This document shows positions 9,644 to 19,172 of a DNA stretch of 64,000 bases, in pieces; within the stretch, counting starts at the first letter, position 1, and each line of letters starts with the position of its first letter. The stretch covers positions 806,001 to 870,000 of the forward strand of contig NZ_CP136910.1 of assembly GCF_033100115.1 (NCBI RefSeq). The letters are read 5' to 3'. Below the pieces are notes generated by a model. It made no database searches, had not been told where the DNA came from, and saw only the letters and a list, made by a program, of their open reading frames with translations. Made by a program: the position numbers and the translations under genes. The DNA is from Anaerocolumna sp. AGMB13020 (GTDB taxonomy: Bacteria > Bacillota > Clostridia > Lachnospirales > Lachnospiraceae).

Positions 9644-9668
9644 AAGACGGGCTGTTTTAGCCCGTCTT
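9644..9668 (-). terminator. Rho-independent terminator, minus strand
   Basis: Perfect 10-bp stem AAGACGGGCT/AGCCCGTCTT with a five-base loop. On the minus strand it is followed by a T-rich tail (CTTTCTTTTTGG). It lies downstream of the serine hydrolase gene and hairpin element A, and would end transcription before the dehydrogenase gene. Confidence 0.8.
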
Positions 9669-9803
9669 AATTAAATACAACTGTATTAATTTGTCTCATG
9701 GAATAGATCAAAGGAATCACCCTTTATATTTTTTATAACTTCATTATACATGGATTTGAATTTTTTTCAACTTTTTATTTTGTGTATTAAAGTAGGTTAT
9801 CAC

Positions 9804-10031
9804 AAGGGGACGGCAAATTGTACAAACCAGAAAGAACTCATGCTTCCATTACAAGGTATAAGAAGTCCTAATTTCTCTGAAGATTTTGTGCTTGTCATAA
9901 TGTAAGACAGATAACTCGCTGTGATACGCTCAGACAATCTGTCTTACATTATAGCACAAAATATTCAGAGAAAAGGACTTCTAATACCTTTCCATAGGCG
10001 CATTCATTCTTTCTGGTTTGTACTATTCACC
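9804..10031 (-). repeat. Long structured hairpin element, copy A
   Basis: About 228 nt folding into one extended stem. The outer stem GTACAAACCAGAAAGAA pairs with TTCTTTCTGGTTTGTAC, the middle stem AGAAGTCCT pairs with AGGACTTCT, and the apical stem GTAAGACAGAT pairs with ATCTGTCTTAC. The end AAGGGGAC (9804-9811) is the reverse complement of the GTCCCCTT tail in copies B and C, so this copy points to the minus strand. Its apical loop carries a small insertion relative to the others. It lies 108 nt after the 3' end of the serine hydrolase gene. Confidence 0.85.
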
Positions 10032-10138
10032 TGAAATCGGATAAAACAAAGTTTTTGATACCTGGTAAACAATACTCGTATAAGAATAAATATGAAATAT
10101 ATTTTCTATATTATCACAAGTGTTTTATAAATAGAATG

Positions 10139-11326
10139 TTATTCACTGCAGCTGCTTATAATGATATTACGTAATTTCCTTGTAATCTCCATGGTTCCGG
10201 CGTCCTTCTTCTGTATCATGAACAGAATCGTCAGATCATCAGCAGGACAATTGCAGAAATAACAGCCAAGCCAGCCATCCCAGCCATATTCTCCGGGACT
10301 TCCAATGGTTCCGGCTTTTGTGGTGTCTGTCATTATCCTCATAAGATTTCCATAACTGTGGCCTTCTAAGGTTGTCCAGGGAACCAGCCCCTCATACTGT
10401 ATTTCGTTCAGGGTCTTGGTGGTGAGATACTCAACGGTTCTTTTTCTTAGTATCCGGGTTCCCTCATAGGAGCCTCCGCTCATTAACATCGCTGCAAATT
10501 TTGCGTAATCATCTATTGTTGATACCAGTCCCGCACCGCCGGATTCAAAAGCCGGTTTTCGATCCATCGGCTGAATAATCCCCAAATTATTATCGGTATA
10601 AAGGGTTAAGCCGCCTGCTTCATCAGCTCCATATGTACATACCAGCCTGTTCCTCTTTTCCTCTGGTACGTAAAACCCGGTGTCCTTCATCCCAAGAGGA
10701 ACAAATATTTCTTTCTCCAGAAATTCACCAAAAGGCATTCCACTTACGACTTCAATAACTGCACCTAAAACATCTGCACTGGTACCATAGCTAAAGAAGG
10801 AGCCAGGATGATAAGCCAAGGGACATTTGCCGAGTTTATTTGCAATTTCTATGGTACTGAGGGCATTTTCGGTAAATAACTTTTTATCGATTTCAGCAAA
10901 TACCTTACTGGTAGCTATTCCCGCCAGATTCTCTCCTCCGTAAAGCAGCCCTGAGGTCATATTTAACAAGTCCTTAACGGTAACCTCACTTTCAGCTTTT
11001 ACAAGAGTTCCATTGTCATCTACCATCTGATTACGAAATCCCTCAAGATACTTACCTACGGATTCATAGAGATCAAGTTCCCCTCTCTCAACTAAAATCA
11101 TTGCAGCCGCAGCTGTTACAGGCTTTGACATGGAATAAAGTCTGAAAATAGTATCTCTTTTCACAGGACGTTTCTCTTCAATGGAAGCTAATCCGTCTTC
11201 ATGATAGAAAATCTCCTTACCGCCTTTTACTATTAACAGGTTTCCGCCTGCGATTTCTTTCTTCTCGATTGCTTTTAAGATGGCCTTCTTTACCTGTAAG
11301 GTTTCTGCTTCACCAAACATATCCAT
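10139..11326 (-). CDS. Serine hydrolase of the beta-lactamase/EstB family
   Basis: 395-aa protein of the class C beta-lactamase-like superfamily (Pfam Beta-lactamase), which includes esterases, D-aminopeptidases and penicillin-binding-protein relatives. The catalytic SxxK is S65-M-S-K68 (YSMSKPVTAAA), the second motif is the Tyr in SYGTSAD, and a His lies in EGHSYGN in place of KTG. No signal peptide is visible, so it is probably cytosolic and more likely an esterase than a drug-hydrolysing enzyme. AAGAGG precedes the ATG. Monocistronic, flanked on both sides by copies of the long hairpin element. The substrate is not predictable. Confidence 0.85.
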   Translation of the reverse strand: MDMFGEAETLQVKKAILKAIEKKEIAGGNLLIVKGGKEIFYHEDGLASIEEKRPVKRDTIFRLYSMSKPVTAAAAMILVERGELDLYESVGKYLEGFRNQMVDDNGTLVKAESEVTVKDLLNMTSGLLYGGENLAGIATSKVFAEIDKKLFTENALSTIEIANKLGKCPLAYHPGSFFSYGTSADVLGAVIEVVSGMPFGEFLEKEIFVPLGMKDTGFYVPEEKRNRLVCTYGADEAGGLTLYTDNNLGIIQPMDRKPAFESGGAGLVSTIDDYAKFAAMLMSGGSYEGTRILRKRTVEYLTTKTLNEIQYEGLVPWTTLEGHSYGNLMRIMTDTTKAGTIGSPGEYGWDGWLGCYFCNCPADDLTILFMIQKKDAGTMEITRKLRNIIISSCSE

Positions 11327-11657
11327 AATCCTCTTCTCTTCTATTGTTCAGTTTACACTAATAACCAATAAGCTCTGTTAATAAGCTGTAAACCCTTCTG
11401 TTACTACATAGAATTATAACTTTGCCTTCTATTTATTGCAACAGTATTATTTACGACAAAATGAAGTATCCGAATGATATTGTCATTAAGTTCCTACCCT
11501 ATATAACACTCACTCTGACTTAAACCTCTTTAAATAATCAAATCTCCTGTTTACAAGACTTTCATTATTATAGGATTTTTATATCTAATTTCTATAACTA
11601 AATAAGAATTCTAATAAAATATCAAGCAGTACTATCAACATAGCTTTAATTAATTTT

Positions 11658-11882
11658 CAGGCAGTTGTATAAAATAGATAAAATTCATACGCCTATGGAA
11701 ATGTATTAGAAGTCCTTTTCTCTGATGCTTTTGTGCTATAGTCTCAAACAGATTGTCTGAGCGAAGCGAGTTATCTGTTTGAGGCTATTTCCAGCACAAA
11801 AGTATCAGAGAAATCAGGACTTCTTATACATTGGAATGAACGTTTGAATTTTATCTATTTTATGCAATTGCCGTCCCCTTTA
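11658..11882 (+). repeat. Long structured hairpin element, copy B
   Basis: About 225 nt. The outer stem runs from GGCAGTTGTATAAAATAGA to TCTATTTTATGCAATTGCC, about 32 positions with three imperfect pairs, two of them G-U. The middle stem AGAAGTCCT pairs with AGGACTTCT. The apical stem CTCAAACAGAT pairs with ATCTGTTTGAG around TGTCTGAGCGAAGCGAGTT. It ends with TGCCGTCCCCTT. It begins 48 nt after the 3' end of the Nramp gene. Its outer stem sequence is unrelated to those of copies A, C and D. Confidence 0.88.
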
Positions 11883-11929
11883 AAAAAACTACCCATTATA
11901 TCCTTACAATCCCCCCAGCAACTTCCCTT

Positions 11930-13186
11930 TTACAGATAACTAACCAGCAGCATTACATTCAAAACCGTCAGTACGAAAGCAATTAACCACAATACAATAT
12001 TATTCAGAAAACTGTTCTTATAATTCCCCATAACCTTCTTTGAGGAAGTCAGGTATACTTGTGTAATTACAGTAATCGGCAGCTGAATGCTTAGCAGCAT
12101 CTGACTATATACCAATCCTTTAAAAGGATCCTTTATCAGAAAAATAACAACCGCCGCCAGTGTCAGTATTCCTGCAACTCCAATTTTGGTATGTCTGTCC
12201 CTGATATCATATGGCTCTCCGAACATCCCTGCAAATATGGTTCCCCCTGCCATTCCGGCAGTCATGGTTGATGATATTCCCGCAAACAGTAAGGCTACAC
12301 CAAATAACACGGCTGCAAAGCTTCCAACCAGAGGTACCAGCATCTGCTGTGCCTGACCAAGCTCAGACACCTTGATTCTCTGGGAAAAGAAAGTAGTAGC
12401 GGCAAGTATAATCATTGCACTGTTAATTGCCCACCCGATTATCATGGAAAATAAAGTATCCAAAAACTCATAACGCAGCTGTCTTTTTATAACAGCCTCT
12501 TCCTCTAAATTCCACTGCCTGCTTTGTATGATTTCCGAATGAAGAAATAGATTATGGGGCATTACAACCGCACCTAATACTGCCATAATAACGGGCATGG
12601 AGCCATGGGGAAATTGTATGACTGTCCATCCCCTGACAGCTTCTCCCCAGCTGATATGTACCACACTTAATTCATATAGAAAGGATATACCGATTATGGA
12701 TACAAACCCAACAATAACTTTTTCAAGCTTTTTATAGGAGTTGGAGTATAGCAATAGAAGGATTACCGCTAATATGATTACCGCTCCTGCTTTAACCGGA
12801 ACACGAAATAACAGATTAAGTGCAATTGCACCTCCTAAGATTTCTGCCATGGCCGTAGAGATTGCAGCCACCAGCGCAGTGGTAAGTACTGTCTTTGATA
12901 ACCAGGGTTTTAAATGCCTGTTGGCGGCCTCTGACAGACAGTCACCGGTAACAATACCAAGGTGAGCAACATTATGCTGCAGCAGAATCAACATTATAGT
13001 AGACAAGGTAACCATCCATAATAACTTATATCCATAATCAGAACCTGCTGCTATATTGGAAGCCCAGTTTCCCGGATCGATAAAACCTACAGTAACCAAC
13101 AGTCCCGGGCCGATATATCCCAGCAATTCCTTTAAACCAAAGGAAGGCTTATGACCTTTTGTATTTAATAAATTCTTAAATTTCAT
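11930..13186 (-). CDS. mntH: Nramp-family divalent metal transporter
   Basis: 418-aa integral membrane protein with about 11 transmembrane helices. It imports Mn2+ or Fe2+ together with protons. The two metal-site motifs are present: DPGNWASNIAAGS in TM1 (residues 42-54) and MPHNLFLHS in TM6. This is the usual length for bacterial MntH. No regulator is adjacent, and I did not find a clear MntR box upstream. Hairpin element B follows its 3' end. The choice between Mn and Fe is inference from the family. Confidence 0.9.
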   Translation of the reverse strand: MKFKNLLNTKGHKPSFGLKELLGYIGPGLLVTVGFIDPGNWASNIAAGSDYGYKLLWMVTLSTIMLILLQHNVAHLGIVTGDCLSEAANRHLKPWLSKTVLTTALVAAISTAMAEILGGAIALNLLFRVPVKAGAVIILAVILLLLYSNSYKKLEKVIVGFVSIIGISFLYELSVVHISWGEAVRGWTVIQFPHGSMPVIMAVLGAVVMPHNLFLHSEIIQSRQWNLEEEAVIKRQLRYEFLDTLFSMIIGWAINSAMIILAATTFFSQRIKVSELGQAQQMLVPLVGSFAAVLFGVALLFAGISSTMTAGMAGGTIFAGMFGEPYDIRDRHTKIGVAGILTLAAVVIFLIKDPFKGLVYSQMLLSIQLPITVITQVYLTSSKKVMGNYKNSFLNNIVLWLIAFVLTVLNVMLLVSYL

Positions 13187-13290
13187 ATTTATTACGCCTC
13201 TTTTCTAAATGTCACCTGAATCTATGACTAATGTAATCCTCTGCAAAGTTAATGTCAATCCTTCTTCTGTAAGAAAGCCTAAAATTACTC

Positions 13291-13318
13291 TTGACTATGG
13301 CTATCATTAACCTATAAT
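13291..13318 (+). promoter_or_regulatory. Promoter of the aldo/keto reductase gene
   Basis: TTGACT (13291-13296) and TATAAT (13313-13318) are separated by 16 bases. A 17-bp dyad (ATACAGT-TAT-ACTGTAT, 13318-13334) follows directly and could be an operator for an unidentified regulator. Confidence 0.7.
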
Positions 13319-13425
13319 ACAGTTATACTGTATATATTTAGCTTTAGTTCTTCCTTTGCTGCGTGTAAAGGATAGTTGGTTTAATTAACATTGAATATCC
13401 AAGGATATCAAGAAAAGAGGTAAGC

Positions 13426-14574
13426 ATGCAATACCGTATTAACCCGAAAAACGGAGATGAAATTTCTGTCCTGGCATTTGGCTGTATGCGTTTTAAACGA
13501 GACGAAAAAGAAACAGAACAACAGATAATAAAAGCAATTGAAATGGGTGTAAATTACTTTGATACTGCCTACATATACCCTGGCAGCGAAGCCACTCTGG
13601 GCCGTATCTTATCAAAGGGCTACCGCGATAAAGTGAAAATCGCAACCAAACTCCCACCTTATCTAGTTAAGAAAAAAGAAGATTTCGACAAAATATTTCA
13701 TACCCAGCTGGAAAGGCTGAAAACGGATTACATCGACTATTACCTTATACATATGCTTCCCAATCTGGATGTATGGCAAAGGATGATAAGCCTTGGAATT
13801 GAAGAATGGATAGAGGAGAAAAAAGCGAAGGGCCTGATTCGAAATATCGGTTTTTCTTATCATGGCGGACAAGAGGAATTTGTTAAAATCGTTGATGCAT
13901 ATCCCTGGGAATTTTGTATGCTCCAGTACAATTACTATGATGAATTTAACCAGGCAAGCAAAAACGGACTGCTCTATGCAGCGGATAAAGGACTTCCTAT
14001 TATGATTATGGAGCCCTTAAGAGGAGGCAAGTTAGTCAATCTTCCCAAGGAGGCTTTACAAGTATTCGACGAATCCGAAGAGAAGCATTCACCAGCTGAA
14101 TGGTCCTTCCGCTGGCTGTGGAATCATCCCCAGATATTAACGGTGCTCTCCGGTATGAACTCACAGGAAATGCTTCAGGCCAATGTTGCTTCTGCCTGCC
14201 TGGCTCAGGCTGATATCATCACTGACAAAGAAAAAGAACTGTATAAAAGAGTAAAGGATGTCTTAAACCGCTCCTTTTTAGTTCCCTGTACCGGATGTGC
14301 TTATTGTATTCCATGTCCTCATGGGGTTGATATCCCTATGTGCTTTACCTGCTATAATGAAACTGCTGTAACCAGAAAAATCTCCGCCCGCTTCAATTAT
14401 ATTGTACGAACAGCCGGACATAATTCCTCCAAATGTGTGGGCTGCGGATTATGTGAAAAGCACTGTCCTCAGAGCATTGCCATACGTAAGGAATTAAAAG
14501 CCGTCACTGCTTCCCTGGAGAGCTTTCCCTATAAACCCATGGCCGCCTTTATGAACCGTTTTATGAAGCATTAA
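13426..14574 (+). CDS. Aldo/keto reductase with C-terminal 2x[4Fe-4S] ferredoxin domain
   Basis: 382-aa enzyme. Residues 1-270 form an aldo/keto reductase barrel (the DTAYIYPGSE region carries the catalytic Tyr; a Lys lies in IATKLPP and His in LIHML). The C-terminal 110 residues contain cysteine clusters CTGCAYCIPCPHGVDIP and CVGCGLCEKHCPQSI. This fusion is widespread in anaerobes, where electrons may come from ferredoxin as well as NAD(P)H. The ribosome binding site is AAAGAGG. Monocistronic, divergent from the Nramp gene, with a consensus-like promoter and a possible operator dyad. The physiological substrate is unknown. Confidence 0.9.
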   Translation: MQYRINPKNGDEISVLAFGCMRFKRDEKETEQQIIKAIEMGVNYFDTAYIYPGSEATLGRILSKGYRDKVKIATKLPPYLVKKKEDFDKIFHTQLERLKTDYIDYYLIHMLPNLDVWQRMISLGIEEWIEEKKAKGLIRNIGFSYHGGQEEFVKIVDAYPWEFCMLQYNYYDEFNQASKNGLLYAADKGLPIMIMEPLRGGKLVNLPKEALQVFDESEEKHSPAEWSFRWLWNHPQILTVLSGMNSQEMLQANVASACLAQADIITDKEKELYKRVKDVLNRSFLVPCTGCAYCIPCPHGVDIPMCFTCYNETAVTRKISARFNYIVRTAGHNSSKCVGCGLCEKHCPQSIAIRKELKAVTASLESFPYKPMAAFMNRFMKH

Positions 14575-14716
14575 TTCTCTCGTCTCATCTTAATAATTTT
14601 TAAACTTGTTTTAATTATAATATAATGGTAAATAGATATTATGGATTTGACAAATATATTCGCACAACATATAATAACTAACATTGAACAATTGATAAAT
14701 GATAGGAAGAGACGTA

Positions 14717-16117
14717 ATGAAAATTAAAACACTTGTACTACGGTTTAACAACAAATTATCACCATCACAGACTATTGTTATCAGCTTTGTACTGTTACTG
14801 TTGGTTGGTTCAATTTTATTGTATTTACCAATTTCCAGACAAAGCGGTGTCGAGGTATCATATCTGGATGCTCTCTTTACAACCACTTCAGCTGTTTGCG
14901 TAACCGGATTGGTAACCCTTACCACCTCTGCCACCTGGAGTATTTTTGGAAAAATAGTTATACTGTGCCTGATACAGTTAGGCGGGCTTAGTTTGATAAC
15001 CATTTTTACCTTTTTTCTTATTCATATAGGAAAAAAAGTTACTCTAAAAGATAGATTGGCAGTACAATCAGCTTTTAATATTCAGACGCTTAGTGGCATG
15101 GTTAAATTTGTAAACCTTGTAATCCGTGGTACATTCATCATAGAAGGAATAGGAGCCGTTTTCTTATTTGTATTTTTCTTACAGCAGAAAATGGTATGGT
15201 ATCAAGCCTTGGCATTTGGTATTTTTCATTCTGTCTCTGCCTTCTGTAATGCTGGATTTGATATTATCGGAGAGTTAGGTATGATACCTTATGTGGACAG
15301 CATCATACTAAACCTTACTATTATGTCCCTGATTATCTTGGGAGGTATTGGTTTTTCTGTCTGGAGAGATATTCACTTAAAAGTCCAAGCTATGCTTTCA
15401 CGCAATAGCAGAAAAAAGTTATATCTTTCTCTCCATACAAAACTGGTTCTAATCAGCACCGTTACTTTGATTATTGCCGGAGCTTTGTTGATTTATTTCT
15501 CAGAATATTCCAATCCGGGAACACTTGGTAATTTAAGCCAGGGTAAGCGAATACTAGCAAGTTTCTTTCAATCTGTTACATTAAGGACTGCAGGATTTGC
15601 TACTATTCCTCAGAACGAATTAAACGACACCTCTAAGATGATTTCTTGTATACTTATGTTAATCGGAGGGTCACCTGGTGGAACAGCAGGCGGCATAAAG
15701 ACAATAACTGTGGCTATCATTATATGTAGTGTCATAAGTACCATAACAGGCTGTAGAAACATTACATTGTTTCACCGTACAATACCAGTTGTTACATTGC
15801 AAAAAGCGATAGCTGTAGTCGTAATCATGTTGATACTTTGGCTGAGCGGTACTGTCCTTTTATCTTTCACGGAAAGATATTCGGCTTTTGACCATACACC
15901 GATGGATATATTATTTGAAGTAGCCTCAGCACTCGGAACGGTTGGATTAACAACGGGAATAACGCCATATCTCTCGGCTCCGGGAAAGCTTATACTGATT
16001 GTATTTATGTTTATAGGAAGACTAGGTCCTATTGCTCTTCTATTATCCATAGCCAGCCGTAATAGTGAGATTAACGGACGAATAAACTATCCTTCTGAGG
16101 ATATTATGATTGGATAG
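14717..16117 (+). CDS. ktrB: Potassium uptake channel subunit KtrB (TrkH family)
   Basis: 466-aa membrane subunit of a Ktr potassium transporter, built of four M1-P-M2 repeats. Each pore loop carries the selectivity glycine: TTTSAVCVTGL, SAFCNAGFD, TLRTAGFAT and ALGTVGLTTG can all be read in order. The start at ATG 14717 follows AGGAAGAG; a start 18 nt upstream has no such signal. ktrA follows after 89 nt. Potassium uptake by KtrAB is sodium dependent in characterised systems, which fits the Na+/H+ antiporter gene that faces this pair. Confidence 0.92.
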   Translation: MKIKTLVLRFNNKLSPSQTIVISFVLLLLVGSILLYLPISRQSGVEVSYLDALFTTTSAVCVTGLVTLTTSATWSIFGKIVILCLIQLGGLSLITIFTFFLIHIGKKVTLKDRLAVQSAFNIQTLSGMVKFVNLVIRGTFIIEGIGAVFLFVFFLQQKMVWYQALAFGIFHSVSAFCNAGFDIIGELGMIPYVDSIILNLTIMSLIILGGIGFSVWRDIHLKVQAMLSRNSRKKLYLSLHTKLVLISTVTLIIAGALLIYFSEYSNPGTLGNLSQGKRILASFFQSVTLRTAGFATIPQNELNDTSKMISCILMLIGGSPGGTAGGIKTITVAIIICSVISTITGCRNITLFHRTIPVVTLQKAIAVVVIMLILWLSGTVLLSFTERYSAFDHTPMDILFEVASALGTVGLTTGITPYLSAPGKLILIVFMFIGRLGPIALLLSIASRNSEINGRINYPSEDIMIG

Positions 16118-16206
16118 CTTTGTAATAAAATGATATACATTAGATGGTTTTTAACAACTGATTAACGAATATCTACTTGAGATTGATATTCATGAAAGAG
16201 GATATT

Positions 16207-16851
16207 ATGAAAAAATTTAGAATTAGCCATAATACGCAATTTGCTGTTTTAGGCTTAAGCAAGTTTGGAAAAGGACTGACACAAGCTCTTACTGACAACG
16301 GTTATCATGTACTATGCTGTGATATAGATGAACAGATTGTGCAGGAAAATCTTCACATAGCAACCCATATTATACAGGCTGATGCCTCTGATAAAGCCGT
16401 TTTAGAAAAAATAGGTATCAGCAATTTTGATGTTGTAATTATTGCTTTCGGCAGAGATTTTGAATCTGCTGCAGTTACCGCAACTATACTAAAAGAATTA
16501 AAAGTAAATTATATTATTGTAAAAGCCAATGGAATAAGGCAAAAACAGATTTTTGAGTCGATTGGTGTAGATAGGGTAATCCTGCCTGAAAAAGAGATGG
16601 GCGAAAGAGTTGCTTATAGTTTAATTACCAATGATTTAATGGATTCCATACATCGATCAGATAAATACGATATCATTGAAATGAAGCCTCTCCCTGAATG
16701 GGAGGGGAAAAGTCTTGATAAGCTAAGGCTCAGGCAGACAGAAGCCATTAATGTGATCGCAATTATCAGGGAAAACGAAGTTATGGCAGTTCTGGATGCG
16801 AAGACCGTCCTGCTGCCAAAGGACGATCTGATCGTCTTAAAATCCAGGTAA
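16207..16851 (+). CDS. ktrA: Potassium uptake regulatory subunit KtrA (TrkA-N/TrkA-C)
   Basis: 214-aa cytosolic RCK protein that gates KtrB. The N-terminal Rossmann domain carries FAVLGLSKFGKGL and the acidic CCDID that binds the nucleotide ribose. The C-terminal 75 residues form the TrkA-C (RCK_C) domain, which in relatives binds c-di-AMP. AGAGG lies upstream of the chosen ATG; an earlier in-frame ATG at 16192 lacks a comparable signal. Its stop lies four bases from the stop of the facing antiporter gene, so the two transcripts must overlap. Confidence 0.92.
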   Translation: MKKFRISHNTQFAVLGLSKFGKGLTQALTDNGYHVLCCDIDEQIVQENLHIATHIIQADASDKAVLEKIGISNFDVVIIAFGRDFESAAVTATILKELKVNYIIVKANGIRQKQIFESIGVDRVILPEKEMGERVAYSLITNDLMDSIHRSDKYDIIEMKPLPEWEGKSLDKLRLRQTEAINVIAIIRENEVMAVLDAKTVLLPKDDLIVLKSR

Positions 16852-16855
16852 GCCT

Positions 16856-18925
16856 TTATAAGTCCTGGTTTTTAATCTGTAATTCCATTAAAGCTATATT
16901 ATTCCGAAGTTTCCTGACGGTATCTCTGGATATCCTCCCTGCTTCAAACATTGCCTGGATACCATCCCTTTCTATTTGAAAGCCTAAGGACACCAGATCT
17001 GTCATATCCCCCGCCTCCGAAACAGCAAGCTGGTCCTCGGAGGCGGGCAGTTCTTTCATATGATTTCCTTCTCCTTCCAGCTCCGTTTTATCCATAAATG
17101 CTGCTATTTTTTCTAACATCATAGCTTCCAGTCGTTCATACTCTGCAATTAGTTTGTTAATGCTCAGGTTCTTCTCCTGTTTTTTCTTCTCATAAAGCTT
17201 TGCCAATACATATTGGCTGTTGAGCTTACGAAGTTTGGCAATCTGCAAGCGGTTCTCATAAATAATTTCTCTTTTCTGGCTAAAGGCTTTCATACGTTTG
17301 AAGTTACGTATAAGCTGCCTGAGAAACGCCACCTTAAAGCCTCTTCGCTTTGTGGTATTTCTCTCTTTGATTTCACCTAAAATCTGAAGATATTGATATG
17401 CAGTCTTATCTTCTATTACTTTATTCTGAAGTAGCTTATTGGTATTCTCAATTTCCCAATTAAGCACCTGGTCTCTTAACTGTATTTCTTCTTCAAACAG
17501 CCCGTTTCCTGCGTAATTTCTATTTCTTAGCTCTTCTGCTCTCAGGATATAATTCCTTGTCACTTTGCTCATTTCAAAACGGTTATTTTCGTCCACCAGA
17601 TTATTTAGCTGTTTTATTACACGCTCAATAATCTCAAGGCATGCCTCTCTCTCCTCCTCATCGCTTTCAAGGGGTACCTCTTCTTTGAAGAAAAGCGGCA
17701 ACAGAAAATTTGCTATCAGCAGGGAAAGAAGGATAACCCCCGCTGCCAAAAAGATAATAAGATCTCGTTGCGGAAAATTACTTTCATCCTTAAGGAAAAA
17801 GGGTAGCGAAAGTGTTGTTGCCAGCGTTACACTTCCTCTGACACCTGACATACTGATTACCAGGCTTTCTTTTATACTGCCAAGTTTCTTTTCCCCGTTC
17901 CCCTCCTCCCGCTGACCTTCGCTTACTATAAAATAAGACCATAAGAAACGAATAAGCATCATCGCTAAAGTTATAACCAGAATGTAGCCAATAATTTTTA
18001 AATTATCAAAAGAAATATCATACCAGATGGTATTAATGATTTCTGGAAATTGCATTCCTAATATAACAAAAACTAACCCGTTTAATATAAAGGTCAGTGT
18101 GGACCATACACTTTGGGAAGCAATCTTAAGGGTTGCCAGTTCAGGATTTAATCTTCTGCTTTCAATAGAATGGATGACACCGGAAATTACAACTGCAAGG
18201 ATTCCGCTTACATGAAGCTCCTCAGCAGCCATAAAGATAAGAAAAGGGGTAAGTATACCAATCAGTAGATGGAAGGTAACATTCTCCATTCCCAGTATGC
18301 GAACCCACTTTACGATAAGGTATTTTAAACCCGTAAGAACAGCACCTACCATTACTCCCCCGAGCGCTACATATAGGAACTCGATTCCTGCGTGAAGCAA
18401 TGAGAAGGAACCAGTAACCATAGCAGCTACCGCAAACTGAAAGCTTACGATACCAGAGGCATCATTAATAAGTGCTTCCCCCTCCAGGAGATTCATAATA
18501 GAATGCGGTATCTTTATTCTCTTGCCAAGAGAACCAACAGCCACTGCATCTGTTGGTGCCAAAGCTGCTGCCAGTGCAAAAGCTGCCGGCAGCGGAATTG
18601 ACGGAATCATAAAATGAATCAGATAACCGGCTGCCAGCACTGTAAAGAACACAAGGCCCAGACCCAGCATAATAATTGGCTTTCTTAGCTCCCAAAGTGA
18701 TTTCTTATCTGCCTGCATACCGTCATGGAACAATAACGGTGCCAGAAACAGTATTAAAAAAAGCTCGGGGTCAAGGGTAAAATGATACACGGAAGGAAAT
18801 AAGGATATTATTACACCTAATATGATTTGAATTACTGGAACAGAAAAAGAAGGAAGAAATCGATTCAATATATTCGATAACAGTATTGCTCCAAGCATCA
18901 GGAGCACACCATAGAATAGTTCCAT
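16856..18925 (-). CDS. CPA1-family Na+/H+ antiporter (NhaP type) with long cytosolic tail
   Basis: 689-aa protein that exchanges cytosolic Na+ (or K+) for H+. About 12-13 transmembrane helices occupy residues 1-415. The ion-binding motifs are APTDAVAVGS and EGEALINDASG, which contain the two conserved acidic sites of CPA1. The C-terminal 270 residues are charged and helical and probably regulate activity. It faces ktrBA tail to tail with a four-base gap, forming a Na+/K+ homeostasis locus. No clear promoter was assigned in the 247-bp gap upstream. Confidence 0.9.
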   Translation of the reverse strand: MELFYGVLLMLGAILLSNILNRFLPSFSVPVIQIILGVIISLFPSVYHFTLDPELFLILFLAPLLFHDGMQADKKSLWELRKPIIMLGLGLVFFTVLAAGYLIHFMIPSIPLPAAFALAAALAPTDAVAVGSLGKRIKIPHSIMNLLEGEALINDASGIVSFQFAVAAMVTGSFSLLHAGIEFLYVALGGVMVGAVLTGLKYLIVKWVRILGMENVTFHLLIGILTPFLIFMAAEELHVSGILAVVISGVIHSIESRRLNPELATLKIASQSVWSTLTFILNGLVFVILGMQFPEIINTIWYDISFDNLKIIGYILVITLAMMLIRFLWSYFIVSEGQREEGNGEKKLGSIKESLVISMSGVRGSVTLATTLSLPFFLKDESNFPQRDLIIFLAAGVILLSLLIANFLLPLFFKEEVPLESDEEEREACLEIIERVIKQLNNLVDENNRFEMSKVTRNYILRAEELRNRNYAGNGLFEEEIQLRDQVLNWEIENTNKLLQNKVIEDKTAYQYLQILGEIKERNTTKRRGFKVAFLRQLIRNFKRMKAFSQKREIIYENRLQIAKLRKLNSQYVLAKLYEKKKQEKNLSINKLIAEYERLEAMMLEKIAAFMDKTELEGEGNHMKELPASEDQLAVSEAGDMTDLVSLGFQIERDGIQAMFEAGRISRDTVRKLRNNIALMELQIKNQDL

Positions 18926-19085
18926 ATTAATACCATGCCTTTCTCACCACGTACAACCCTTCAATATCAGGAATAAAGCCGTGTGTGAAATGTTCTTATG
19001 TGCTTGCTTATTTTTCTTGAATCTTTTATGAATTTCATCTATAAAGAAAATTCCCTTTTAAAAATAGTACTTCCCCCATTCATAT

Positions 19086-19150
19086 GAGAGAACAATTTAG
19101 ATTAAAATGAAAAGAGGCACCTTAGCTGAGCTGCCGCTTCAGGCAGTCGC
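19086..19150 (-). terminator. Possible terminator after the J-protein operon
   Basis: On the minus strand, CTGCC-TGAAGC-GGCAG with flanking GAGC/GCTC forms a hairpin. A T-rich stretch (CTCTTTTCATTTT) follows only after a further 15 bases, so this is a weak call. Confidence 0.35.
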
Positions 19151-19172
19151 TCAAGTACCCCATATATCCAGT

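Noticed and set aside
9804..10031. Ordinary terminators for the four long hairpins
   Set aside because: At about 225 nt with conserved loops and no uniform T-run they are not terminators; a separate normal terminator lies next to copy A (9644-9668).
10139..11326. Secreted class C beta-lactamase controlled by the BlaI pair
   Set aside because: No signal peptide, esterase-like motifs (YGT and GHS), 33 kb away and no GTCTAT/ATAGAC operator at its promoter.
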